NCBI GenBank assembly: GCA_910584795.1
Contig: CAJUBZ010000001.1
Location: forward strand, 264,894-328,893
From: an uncultured Eubacterium sp.
Lineage (GTDB): Bacteria > Bacillota > Clostridia > Lachnospirales > Lachnospiraceae
Reading direction: 5' to 3'
Length of the DNA stretch: 64,000 bases
In this document: one piece after another, positions 53,987 through 61,864 of the stretch
Layout of the letters: the number at the start of each line of letters is the position of its first letter
How positions within the stretch are numbered: the first letter of the stretch is position 1
Notes under the pieces: model-generated
What the model was told of the DNA's origin: nothing
Databases searched by the model: none
Seen by the model: only the letters and a program-made list of their open reading frames with translations
Translations under genes and position numbers: made by a program

Positions 53987-56112
53987 AAAAAACTCCTTCT
54001 TTTTCTATATGGTCTGAACAGCAGATATAACAATCCAAACACTAACAACAGTGCTATAACTGTCCAAACACCAAATGCTGCTCCTGTTACGAGCGTGCCT
54101 ATCTGATAAATAATCAGACCAATAACATATGCCAACAGGCACTGATATCCAATAGCGAACCAGAACCACTTTGCATTATTCATCTCTCTCTTAATAGCAC
54201 CCATGGCTGCGAAACATGGAGCACATAATAAATTAAATACTAAAAACGAGTACGCTGCAAATGCAGATAAACTTCCTGCAAGGCTTCCCCAAACTTCTGC
54301 GCCATCTTCTGTAATTTCAGAACCAAAACCAAATAACATTCCAAATGTGCTGACAACATTTTCTTTTGCAATGAGACCTGTCACTGCAGCAACCGCCATC
54401 TTCCAGTCTCCCCATCCAAGAGGCTTGAATATTGGTGCAACCACACTGCCTGCCTTTGCTAAGATACTGCTATCTAATTGTGCTTCCATATCCAGCATTC
54501 CAAATCTTCCCCCTACCCATCCAAAGTTCATCAGAAACCAAAGTACGATAGTTGAAAGTAAAATTATTGTACCAGCCTTTTTCATAAATGACCAGCCTCT
54601 TTCCCACATACTTCTGAAAACATTCCCGACAGTAGGCAGATGATATGTCGGAAGTTCCATAACAAAAGGTGCCGGATCCCCCTCAAACATTTTTGTTTTT
54701 TTTAATATAATACCCGAAACAATAATTGCTGCAATCCCTACAAAATAAGCACTTGGTCCAACCCACCATGCTCCATCAAACAACGCTCCTGCAATCAAAG
54801 CGATAATCGGTAATTTTGCTCCGCAAGGAACAAATGTTGTTGTGATAATCGTCATTTTCCTGTCCTTGTCATTTTCAATGGTACGTGATGCCATAATCCC
54901 CGGAATACCACAACCACTGCCTATCAGCATCGGAATAAATGATTTTCCTGAAAGTCCAAACTTTCTAAAAATTCTATCCATTATAAACGCCACTCTTGCC
55001 ATATATCCACATGCTTCCAAAAATGCAAGGAATATAAACAGAATAAGTATCTGTGGAACAAATCCCAATACAGCACCGACACCAGCCACAATACCATCGA
55101 GTATCAAGCTTTGCAGCCAGCCTGTGCAATTCAGTGCCACAAGGCCTTTTTCAACAGCCGGTGGAATGATTTCTCCAAACAATACATCATTGGTCCAATC
55201 TGTTGCAATCGTACCAACCGTTGTTATGGAAACATAATATACAATAAACATAATTATCGCAAAAATCGGAAGTGCTAACCATCTGTTTGTTAAAATTCTG
55301 TCAATTTTATCCGATGATGTCAGTTTTTCACGGTCTTTCTTTGTATAACACTTTTCTATAATCGATGAAATATATTCATATCTCTCATTTGTAATGATAC
55401 TCTCAGTATCATCATTAAAATATTTTTCTAATATTTTAATCTGTTCGCTAACATCTGGAATAAATTTTAGATTGCCTGAAATTTTTTCATCTCTTTCTAA
55501 TAATTTAATTGCATAAAAACGCTTTTGTGTATCCGGGATTTGATTTTCTAACATCAATTCTGTTTCTTTGATTACCTTCTCAACCTTATCTGAGAACTGA
55601 TGTGCGATTCTATTTGATTTATTACTTTTTGCAAGTTTCACGGCTTCTTTGGTTAATTCTTTGATTCCCTTTCCCTTTAAAGCTGAAATTCCAACGACCA
55701 TACAGCCTAAACTTTCACTTAATTTCTCAATATGTATTTTATCACCATTCTTCTCTATAACATCCATCATATTAATAGCCATAATAACCGGAATACCCAA
55801 CTCTATAATCTGTGTTGAGAGATATAAATTTCTTTCAATATTCGTACCATCTACAATATTAATAATAACATCCGGTGTTTCGTTCATCAGATAATTTCTT
55901 GCAACCACTTCCTCCAGTGTATAAGGAGATAATGAATAAATGCCAGGTAAATCCATAAGTTTTACATCATTATATCCTTTCAATCTCCCCTCTTTCTTTT
56001 CGACAGTAACTCCCGGCCAGTTTCCTACAAATTGATTTGATCCTGTCAAAGCATTAAATAAAGTAGTCTTTCCACTATTGGGATTACCTGCCAATGCAAT
56101 TTTCACTTTCAT
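53983..56112 (-). CDS. feoB: Ferrous iron transporter FeoB
   Basis: GTP-dependent Fe(II) uptake protein of 709 aa. G domain: G1 AGNPNSGKTTLFN, G2 Thr in NWPGVTVEKKEG, G3 DLPGIYSL, G4 NMMD, G5 ISALKGKG. GDI helical domain follows, then a polytopic permease with the Cys-containing gates GSGCGIPGIMASR and FVPCGAKLP. The start was moved 19 codons in, to MKVKIALAGNP, preceded by AAAGGAAAAA. An operator-like site lies just upstream, between the second feoA and feoB. Confidence 0.95.
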   Translation of the reverse strand: MKVKIALAGNPNSGKTTLFNALTGSNQFVGNWPGVTVEKKEGRLKGYNDVKLMDLPGIYSLSPYTLEEVVARNYLMNETPDVIINIVDGTNIERNLYLSTQIIELGIPVIMAINMMDVIEKNGDKIHIEKLSESLGCMVVGISALKGKGIKELTKEAVKLAKSNKSNRIAHQFSDKVEKVIKETELMLENQIPDTQKRFYAIKLLERDEKISGNLKFIPDVSEQIKILEKYFNDDTESIITNERYEYISSIIEKCYTKKDREKLTSSDKIDRILTNRWLALPIFAIIMFIVYYVSITTVGTIATDWTNDVLFGEIIPPAVEKGLVALNCTGWLQSLILDGIVAGVGAVLGFVPQILILFIFLAFLEACGYMARVAFIMDRIFRKFGLSGKSFIPMLIGSGCGIPGIMASRTIENDKDRKMTIITTTFVPCGAKLPIIALIAGALFDGAWWVGPSAYFVGIAAIIVSGIILKKTKMFEGDPAPFVMELPTYHLPTVGNVFRSMWERGWSFMKKAGTIILLSTIVLWFLMNFGWVGGRFGMLDMEAQLDSSILAKAGSVVAPIFKPLGWGDWKMAVAAVTGLIAKENVVSTFGMLFGFGSEITEDGAEVWGSLAGSLSAFAAYSFLVFNLLCAPCFAAMGAIKREMNNAKWFWFAIGYQCLLAYVIGLIIYQIGTLVTGAAFGVWTVIALLLVFGLLYLLFRPYRKRRSFL

Positions 56113-56158
56113 TTTTTCCTTTCTTTTTCCTTTCATATATTTGTCTTCCCTACCATTT

Positions 56159-56174
56159 GTTAGTCTCAACTAAC
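56159..56174. promoter_or_regulatory. Second DtxR-type operator, upstream of feoB
   Basis: GTTAG, six bases, CTAAC: same half-sites and spacing as the operator at 56684-56699. It lies between the downstream feoA gene and feoB, about 47 nt before the chosen feoB start. Confidence 0.6.
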
Positions 56175-56190
56175 CACGTGGCAAAAAAAA

Positions 56191-56409
56191 TTAAATAACC
56201 TCAATCATTTCTGCATCTACTTTTCTTAAAGATAATTCATATCCCCTCACTGTTACTTCAATCGGATCTCCCAATGGCGCCACTTTTTTTATATAAACTG
56301 TTACACCCTTTGTTATCCCCATATCCATAATCCGTCTTTTTACCGGACCTTCACCATTCAGCTTTTTTACCTGAATAGTACTTCCAACTTTAGCTTCTTT
56401 TAGTGTCAA
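56191..56409 (-). CDS. feoA: FeoA family protein (second copy)
   Basis: 72-aa SH3-like protein: MTLKEAKVGSTIQVKKLNGEG, RRIMDMGITKG, VAPLGDPIEVTVRGYELSLRK. Cytosolic partner thought to modulate FeoB. Shows the canonical FeoA ending (RGYELSLRK-AEMI), so it is the more typical of the two copies. Confidence 0.93.
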   Translation of the reverse strand: MTLKEAKVGSTIQVKKLNGEGPVKRRIMDMGITKGVTVYIKKVAPLGDPIEVTVRGYELSLRKVDAEMIEVI

Positions 56410-56430
56410 AATAAAACTCCTTTCCTTTAT

Positions 56431-56646
56431 TTATGAAACCAGAATCCTATTTGCCATCTCTTTACCAATAGCAACTCTGGTATCTTTCACATTAACAATA
56501 ATATTTCCACCAATTGCAGAAACAACCGTTACAGTTCCTCCTATCACAAAACCCAGATTCTCAAGAAATCTTTTTGTGTCTTCTTTTCCCCCTATCTTTT
56601 TTATAGTACTTTCTTCTCCTATTCCTATCATTGACAAAGGCATCAT
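56431..56646 (-). CDS. feoA: FeoA family protein (first copy)
   Basis: 71-aa SH3-like protein: MIGIGEESTIKKIGGKEDTKRFLENLGFVIGG, then VNVKDTRVAIGKEMANRI. First gene of the feo operon. Two consecutive ATGs; AAGGAG is 4 nt from the first and 7 nt from the second, so the true start may be at 56643. Tandem feoA genes are common in Clostridia. Confidence 0.92.
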   Translation of the reverse strand: MMPLSMIGIGEESTIKKIGGKEDTKRFLENLGFVIGGTVTVVSAIGGNIIVNVKDTRVAIGKEMANRILVS

Positions 56647-56683
56647 TTAACTCCTTTTTTGTATTATTTACTATTTTTCATAA

Positions 56684-56699
56684 GTTAGTATAGACTAAC
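56684..56699. promoter_or_regulatory. DtxR-family operator over the feo promoter
   Basis: GTTAGTATAGACTAAC, a perfect inverted repeat (GTTAGT, four bases, ACTAAC) close to the known DtxR/IdeR core (TTAGGTTAGNCTAAC). It overlaps the -10 element of the feo promoter, so a bound repressor would block feo transcription. Confidence 0.75.
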
Positions 56700-56715
56700 C
56701 TTTGTTTGTTGTCAA
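56687..56715 (-). promoter_or_regulatory. Promoter for the feo operon
   Basis: TTGACA (56710-56715), 17-nt spacer, TATACT (56687-56692) on the minus strand, 41 nt before the first feoA. Confidence 0.75.
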
Positions 56716-56722
56716 TAACAAT

Positions 56723-56751
56723 TTGAATAATTTTTTCTTTTCTGATATACT
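56723..56751 (+). promoter_or_regulatory. Promoter for the DtxR-family regulator
   Basis: TTGAAT, 17-nt spacer, TATACT, 30 nt ahead of the regulator start. It does not overlap the operator, so the regulator is probably not strongly self-repressed. Confidence 0.6.
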
Positions 56752-56780
56752 TTATTTATTACTAATTAAGGAGTTTACGT

Positions 56781-57146
56781 ATGAAAAATAACGAATCTTC
56801 AGAAATGTATTTAGAAACAATTCTTGTTTTAAGTAAACAATTACCGGTTGTCCGTTCTGTGGATATTGCTAACGAATTAGGTTTTAAAAAATCCAGTGTC
56901 AGCATTGCCATGAAACAGCTTCGGGAGAAAAAACAAATAACTGTGACAGATGCAGGTTTTATTTACTTAACAGATGATGGAAAGAATATTGCCGAGATGA
57001 TTTATGAACGTCATCAGATACTTACGGAGTATTTTATAAAATTAGGTGTTCCTCAAGATATTGCCTCTAAAGACGCATGCCGCATAGAGCATGTAATCAG
57101 TCCTGAGAGTATTGATGCCATAAAGAAACATCTCAAAAAAATATAA
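56781..57146 (+). CDS. DtxR/MntR-family metal-dependent transcriptional regulator
   Basis: 121 aa: winged helix (SVDIANELGFKKSSVSIAMKQL) and a short dimerisation domain; the C-terminal SH3 domain of DtxR is absent, as in MntR. Metal ligands are suggested by DACRIEHVISPES: the Cys-x-x-Glu-His pattern is that of DtxR/IdeR and differs from the Glu-x-x-Glu-His of MntR, which points to iron. Divergent from feo and next to matching operators, so it most likely represses feo when iron is plentiful. AAGGAG precedes the ATG. Confidence 0.9.
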   Translation: MKNNESSEMYLETILVLSKQLPVVRSVDIANELGFKKSSVSIAMKQLREKKQITVTDAGFIYLTDDGKNIAEMIYERHQILTEYFIKLGVPQDIASKDACRIEHVISPESIDAIKKHLKKI

Positions 57147-57157
57147 TGTGATTTTTA

Positions 57158-57201
57158 TTATATAAAACCGGAGATATACTTCAATCTCCGGTTTTATATA
57201 A
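57158..57201. terminator. Bidirectional terminator between the regulator and spoIIIAH
   Basis: Perfect 18-bp stem (57158-57175 with 57184-57201), 8-nt loop, A/T-rich flanks on both sides. Serves the plus-strand regulator and the end of the spoIIIA operon. Confidence 0.85.
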
Positions 57202-57221
57202 TTTGTGTTTATTGCTTTCTT

Positions 57222-57821
57222 TTATTTTGTAGGAGTAATTGTAATATCATCTGCGTTTAATTTTGTCTTTCTTTTAATAACATTTTCTATTTGTGCCCTT
57301 TTATCATCGCTGATATCTTCACTTGAAAGCACAACATCTGCCTGCTCGTCATTGATTGTCACAATCACATCACTGAAGCCTTTTGCTTTTAATAATGTTT
57401 CAATACTATTTTCAATTTCACTGTTTTCTGTAAGTTTCACCATAGACTTTACAGCACTCTTTTTTTCTTTTTTGCTGATGTCTTTATTATTAATAACCTC
57501 CAGCAAAGTTTCTTTATTCTTAGAACGAGTCTGCTCTCTATTTAACCTTGCCTGCACCATATATGAATTAAGGCTTGTTCCATTCGTAAGAACCGCCTCT
57601 CCCGGTTCCTTCGTTTCTTCTTCATTATCCAGGCTTTCTATATCTTCATTACCTGACAGCAGATTATCCTTACTATAAACAGATTCGTATGTATTATTAT
57701 CTACCTGTTTTACTTCTTTTTTCTTATCCACATTGCTGGTATAGTTTAAGTAACCCGCTACTGCAATTAACACAGCTAAAAATGTAACTACAAATTGATT
57801 TTTCTTAAATAACTTTCTCAT
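57222..57821 (-). CDS. spoIIIAH: Stage III sporulation protein AH
   Basis: 199 aa: one N-terminal helix (about 13-27) and a C-terminal YscJ/FliF-like ring-building domain (about 95-199, IENSIETLLKAKGFSDVIVTI). It faces the forespore and binds SpoIIQ, forming the channel between mother cell and forespore. Last gene of the operon, 10 nt after spoIIIAG. Confidence 0.93.
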   Translation of the reverse strand: MRKLFKKNQFVVTFLAVLIAVAGYLNYTSNVDKKKEVKQVDNNTYESVYSKDNLLSGNEDIESLDNEEETKEPGEAVLTNGTSLNSYMVQARLNREQTRSKNKETLLEVINNKDISKKEKKSAVKSMVKLTENSEIENSIETLLKAKGFSDVIVTINDEQADVVLSSEDISDDKRAQIENVIKRKTKLNADDITITPTK

Positions 57822-57831
57822 TATTCTCCCC

Positions 57832-58362
57832 CTACTTATTCTTTATTACTGATATTTTATGAACAGGAATGTCAAATAATGCTGCAATCATATTGATAAT
57901 TTCTTCGCTTTTGTTTGACACCTGTAATCCTGAGGCTGTTATTGCAACCCCCTCTATCTTTGGATAAACTTCTTTAACAACATAGGGGCTGTCCCCACCA
58001 TTCTGATTTAAAATGACTGTCGTTTTTTTTACGGATGTATTACCTTTTTCATTCGTACTGCTGTCGCTGTCTTCCTGTACTACTTTTTCTTTTCCTGATT
58101 TGAAAGTAATCATTACCTGAACATCTGAAATACCATCAATACTTTCTATCATCTTCTTGATTTCATCCTTCAAAGTATTTTCATATGTAATCGTATTCTC
58201 AGTATTTTCCAGTGTAGTTTCTACTTCCTCATCATGTCCTACACTTTCAAAATATGATGATCCAATCAATAATATTCCAGCGAAAGCCAAAAGAATCAGC
58301 TTTTCTTTTCCTATATTTTTTATATTACTTATTTTTTTCAGATTTATTGGTTGTCTGCTCAT
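57832..58362 (-). CDS. spoIIIAG: Stage III sporulation protein AG
   Basis: 176 aa: one helix (about 22-40) and an extracytoplasmic domain related to secretion-system ring proteins (YPKIEGVAITASGLQVSNKSE). Forms a large ring in the intermembrane space. Its start overlaps the end of spoIIIAF by 38 nt. Confidence 0.93.
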   Translation of the reverse strand: MSRQPINLKKISNIKNIGKEKLILLAFAGILLIGSSYFESVGHDEEVETTLENTENTITYENTLKDEIKKMIESIDGISDVQVMITFKSGKEKVVQEDSDSSTNEKGNTSVKKTTVILNQNGGDSPYVVKEVYPKIEGVAITASGLQVSNKSEEIINMIAALFDIPVHKISVIKNK

Positions 58363-58651
58363 TTATTTCACGAACCCTTTCATAAACTTTTGTCTGCATT
58401 TCGCTGATACTGTCACGGATATCAGAATCCATTTTTATTTCTTTCGAATAATATTTGTCTATAATATCAGTTATATTAATACGTTGTTTCCCTAGATTAA
58501 CAATTGGTGTGATTGCTGAAACAATTAATAATAATCCAGCGAAAAGTTTAATATACTTTATGTACTGCCTATCCGGAAAAATATTTAATATTAACGTAAT
58601 AACCAACATAAATACACAAATATTTTTAACATAGTTATACAAAAATTCCAT
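58325..58651 (-). CDS. spoIIIAF: Stage III sporulation protein AF
   Basis: 108 aa after moving the start to MEFLYNYVKNICVFML, preceded by AAAGGGGTAGCATAC. Two N-terminal helices (about 6-25 and 32-50) then a short soluble part. Much smaller than Bacillus SpoIIIAF (about 206 aa), so most of the C-terminal domain is missing. The reading frame is intact and the coupling with spoIIIAG by overlap is kept. Confidence 0.88.
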   Translation of the reverse strand: MEFLYNYVKNICVFMLVITLILNIFPDRQYIKYIKLFAGLLLIVSAITPIVNLGKQRINITDIIDKYYSKEIKMDSDIRDSISEMQTKVYERVREINEQTTNKSEKNK

Positions 58652-58656
58652 GTATG

Positions 58657-59778
58657 CTACCCCTTTCCTGTTACCATACAAATAATGGCTATACTTATAA
58701 TAAACAATAATCCTCCACTCATAATTACCCTTGCCAGCATCCTTGTTCCCACAGACAGACAAGTAAAACTATCTGTTATACGTTTATCGGAAATAGGCTG
58801 TACCAGCGCCGCTGCTAACTGCAATGAGAATGAATATATTTGAACTTTCAAAAACGGGACAATACACAAAACGATAATAACAATAATTGCAAATCCCCCT
58901 ATTGTATTTTTCATTAAATTAAAAGAACCTAGTAAAATACTGGACATAGCATCTGTACTATCACCTACCACCGGCAATGCTCCTACAAATTTTCTGATTG
59001 TTGTATTTTTTGCTCCGTCAATTGACGGCAGCACCAATGCCTGAATTACATTTAAACTGGTAACAATACCTACAAACAGTTTTGAAAGAAAATTTATTAA
59101 ATTTTTTATAACATTTGCTGTCTTAGATAGAAAATCTTCTCTAGATACATTATTTACAATGCTGACTGCCACATATATTTTTATCAGTGGAATGATAATA
59201 TGTAAAAACACAAATTCAGAAACAGTGATTATAATTAAAGTCAACTGATAAAACCCTGCAGCACTTACTTGCCCTACAATTGCAACAGATAAAAAATATG
59301 TGGGGACTATTCCGTACATAAAACTGATAAGCAGCCTGATAAAATCACTGGCTATTACACAAAAACTGTCAAACAACGAAATCATCAGAGTTATCGCTAC
59401 CAGATAACATATGTAAAATGCTGTTTCAGAAACATTATCTTTTGAGAACACACTGGCGAAATTTGTAAAAAAAGCTGACATTACTACAACCAGTACTAAA
59501 TTTCCCAAAAGTCTGTAAATAAAACTTACATCTCCTATTGTTTTATTATAAATCATATTGAAACACGTCTTAAAAACATCGGAAAAATTACCTGTAATAA
59601 TATTTTGGATAATGTTATTTATATCAAAATCCTTATATCCAGCTTCTTCTAGTACCTGTCCACTTTTTCTAAAATCAAAATCATCTATTGAAACTATATC
59701 GTTATTCTCTTCTCCATAAACATTTACTGTGTGACAAAGACATATAAATAAAATAATAATAAATATTGTTCTTCTCAT
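58657..59778 (-). CDS. spoIIIAE: Stage III sporulation protein AE
   Basis: 373 aa: signal peptide (about 1-22, ending NVYGEE) and seven or more helices. Family blocks PTYFLSVAIVGQVSAAGFYQ-like and LSKLFVGIVTSLNVIQALVLPSIDGAKN are visible. Polytopic component of the mother-cell side of the channel. Ends 5 nt before spoIIIAF starts. Confidence 0.94.
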   Translation of the reverse strand: MRRTIFIIILFICLCHTVNVYGEENNDIVSIDDFDFRKSGQVLEEAGYKDFDINNIIQNIITGNFSDVFKTCFNMIYNKTIGDVSFIYRLLGNLVLVVVMSAFFTNFASVFSKDNVSETAFYICYLVAITLMISLFDSFCVIASDFIRLLISFMYGIVPTYFLSVAIVGQVSAAGFYQLTLIIITVSEFVFLHIIIPLIKIYVAVSIVNNVSREDFLSKTANVIKNLINFLSKLFVGIVTSLNVIQALVLPSIDGAKNTTIRKFVGALPVVGDSTDAMSSILLGSFNLMKNTIGGFAIIVIIVLCIVPFLKVQIYSFSLQLAAALVQPISDKRITDSFTCLSVGTRMLARVIMSGGLLFIISIAIICMVTGKG

Positions 59779-59783
59779 ATTTT

Positions 59784-60170
59784 TTACGATAACAGACCCC
59801 CTACTTTAGAAATCAATTCTGTAAACACTGGAAGACTGATAACCAAAATAGATACTTTTCCAAATATCTGAACCTGGTTTGCCACAGCTGTATACCCACA
59901 GTCTTTTGAAATATCCGATGCGATTTCTGAAATAAAAGTGATTCCTGTAATTTTTAATAGAATTTTGATATATTCCTTACTTACTGATGTCAAATCTGAT
60001 AACTTGTCCACCAATGATACGATTTCGCTTAGTTTTGATAAAAGAAATATAAAAATAAATACACAACCTGCTACGGAGATAAAAATTCCATACTCAGGTT
60101 TAATTGACTTAAACTGTATTGCCAATAATACAACCGCAATACTTACTATTCCAATTGAAATCATCTTCAC
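59784..60170 (-). CDS. spoIIIAD: Stage III sporulation protein AD
   Basis: 128-aa membrane protein with four predicted helices; family segment EYIKILLKITGITFISEIASDISKDCGY. Resembles export-apparatus subunits of secretion systems. Starts 2 nt after spoIIIAC ends. Confidence 0.94.
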   Translation of the reverse strand: MKMISIGIVSIAVVLLAIQFKSIKPEYGIFISVAGCVFIFIFLLSKLSEIVSLVDKLSDLTSVSKEYIKILLKITGITFISEIASDISKDCGYTAVANQVQIFGKVSILVISLPVFTELISKVGGLLS

Positions 60171-60172
60171 CT

Positions 60173-60367
60173 CTATAATTCAAACAGTTTTTGTATTGTT
60201 TGGAACAAATCATATATATATGGAACAATCCACATTAAAACTAATATCAACCCTGCCAAACTTGTGAGAAAAGCCTGCTCTTCTCTTCCACTATGTCTTA
60301 ATATCTGCCCCACAACCGATACGATAATTCCCACTGCCGCAATCTTAAAAATCAAATTAACTTCCAT
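60173..60367 (-). CDS. spoIIIAC: Stage III sporulation protein AC
   Basis: 64-aa, two-helix protein: LIFKIAAVGIIVSVVGQILRHSGREEQAF then LAGLILVLMWIVPYI. Highly conserved small subunit of the SpoIIIA complex. Followed by spoIIIAD after 2 nt. Confidence 0.95.
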   Translation of the reverse strand: MEVNLIFKIAAVGIIVSVVGQILRHSGREEQAFLTSLAGLILVLMWIVPYIYDLFQTIQKLFEL

Positions 60368-60386
60368 TCAAAAATACCTTCCATAT

Positions 60387-60905
60387 CTATAAGAGAATTA
60401 TAGAAATAAATACTCCTGATAACACTCCCAGCATTTTATATAATTTACACTTCTCTTTTTTTTCACGCTTCAGATTCAGAACACATACTTCCATTTCGTT
60501 TACACACTCATCAATGTTTTTTAACTGCGTTTCCCTGTCAGTCGTCCCCAAATGTATTCCAAAGTCCTTTATAATTCTTATTTCCTCTTTTCTTAATGGA
60601 GATTTTTTCTCAAAACAATCTGTTATACTTTTTTCCCATGCTTCCCACAAAGAACTCCCTTTTGCTGTATACTCTTTTACTACTGTTTTCAAAAAATGTA
60701 TTATGTAATTATTTCTCACTGTAATATTTTCGAGAGCCTCGCAGATACTGGAATTATTGTGTTTAATCTCTCCTTTTAGAATTATGAGAGCCTTTTTCAT
60801 TGCCTCAATACAGTGAATTCTTTGGATATAATCATCGCACAAAGAATATCCCAACAACCCACAAGCAACAATTACAATGATAATGCCTGTTATTTTTAAC
60901 AACAT
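60387..60905 (-). CDS. spoIIIAB: Stage III sporulation protein AB
   Basis: 172 aa: N-terminal helix (about 5-22), helical cytoplasmic part related to GspF (ALIILKGEIKHNNSSICEAL), and C-terminal helix (YKMLGVLSGVFISIILL). Its start overlaps the end of spoIIIAA by 10 nt. Confidence 0.93.
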   Translation of the reverse strand: MLLKITGIIIVIVACGLLGYSLCDDYIQRIHCIEAMKKALIILKGEIKHNNSSICEALENITVRNNYIIHFLKTVVKEYTAKGSSLWEAWEKSITDCFEKKSPLRKEEIRIIKDFGIHLGTTDRETQLKNIDECVNEMEVCVLNLKREKKEKCKLYKMLGVLSGVFISIILL

Positions 60906-61735
60906 ATGTATTCACCTATTCCTTTTATGATAACTTTTGATGTGAACATGGATAACATTTTACTACCTAACTTTTCTCTTACATCTTCCACATCTTTTCC
61001 ATGTATCGTAGCTATAATTTTGACTCCACTGATATTTGCATACTCGAGTGCTTCTTTATCTGACTCTCCACCAATCTCATCGACAGCAATAATTTTAGGA
61101 GACATGGCACGTATTGCCATTAATATTCCTTCTGCTTTGGAACAATTACTGATAACATCTGTCCTCACTCCTAAATCTATTGTCGGTGTTCCTTTATAAC
61201 ACCCTCCTATCTCATTTCGCTCATCTATTACACATATGCTTGTCCCCTCTTTTTTATTACTGATATTTTTAATCATATCTCTTAACAATGTAGTTTTTCC
61301 AAGAGCAGGAGGCGAAATAATAAGAATATTCTCCAAATCTTTTTCTGAGAACTGCTTTAATACACTCACACTGCATCCATCAATGAAATGTCTCACCCTG
61401 AAATTTAAAAACCTAATATTTTTAACCACTGCTGATTTATCATTCTGCCATGTCATATAACCACCGATACCGATGCGATGTCCTCCCGGTACAGTAATAT
61501 ATCCATCAATCAGGTTTTCTTCATACGCGTATGCTGAATACTCTGTAACCTTGTTAAAACTGTCTTTTATATCCTGTTCATTAACGATGCATTCTGTTAA
61601 AATCTTTTCTCCCGATGATGTATTTAAAATCACCGGTACATTTATTCTCAAACGTATTTCATAAATAAAATTATCATGGTAAAACAATATTGCTTGTCTT
61701 ATTTTCTCATTAAAATAATCATATATATTTTTCAT
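60896..61735 (-). CDS. spoIIIAA: Stage III sporulation protein AA (ATPase)
   Basis: 279-aa secretion-type ATPase that powers the SpoIIIA channel. Walker A ISPPALGKTTLLRDM, Walker B region KIIAVDEIGGESD, and the end IIATIHGKDVEDV. The start was moved 13 codons in from a TTG, to MKNIYDYF after GAGAGGTGGGACAGG. First gene of the operon; a sigma-E-like promoter lies about 25 nt upstream. Confidence 0.94.
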   Translation of the reverse strand: MKNIYDYFNEKIRQAILFYHDNFIYEIRLRINVPVILNTSSGEKILTECIVNEQDIKDSFNKVTEYSAYAYEENLIDGYITVPGGHRIGIGGYMTWQNDKSAVVKNIRFLNFRVRHFIDGCSVSVLKQFSEKDLENILIISPPALGKTTLLRDMIKNISNKKEGTSICVIDERNEIGGCYKGTPTIDLGVRTDVISNCSKAEGILMAIRAMSPKIIAVDEIGGESDKEALEYANISGVKIIATIHGKDVEDVREKLGSKMLSMFTSKVIIKGIGEYICC

Positions 61736-61758
61736 CCTGTCCCACCTCTCTTTATCAA

Positions 61759-61786
61759 AATATATGCCCCTCAAAAAAATATATTC
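61759..61786 (-). promoter_or_regulatory. Candidate sigma-E promoter for spoIIIA
   Basis: GAATATA (61780-61786), 13-nt spacer, CATATATT (61759-61766) on the minus strand. Known sigma-E consensus is KMATATT, about 14 nt, CATAYANT. The -10 matches fully, the -35 at six of seven positions. A transcript starting here would have a leader of about 17 nt. Confidence 0.5.
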
Positions 61787-61864
61787 TATTTACTTTTAAA
61801 TGAAACTGCTGTAAACTTTAATTAGTTATGTGAATCAATTTATAAACAAAAGAAAGGGTGTACT

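Noticed and set aside
53983..54106. Open frame on the plus strand over the end of feoB and the small Cys-rich gene
   Set aside because: It is antisense to two supported genes and has no ribosome binding site.
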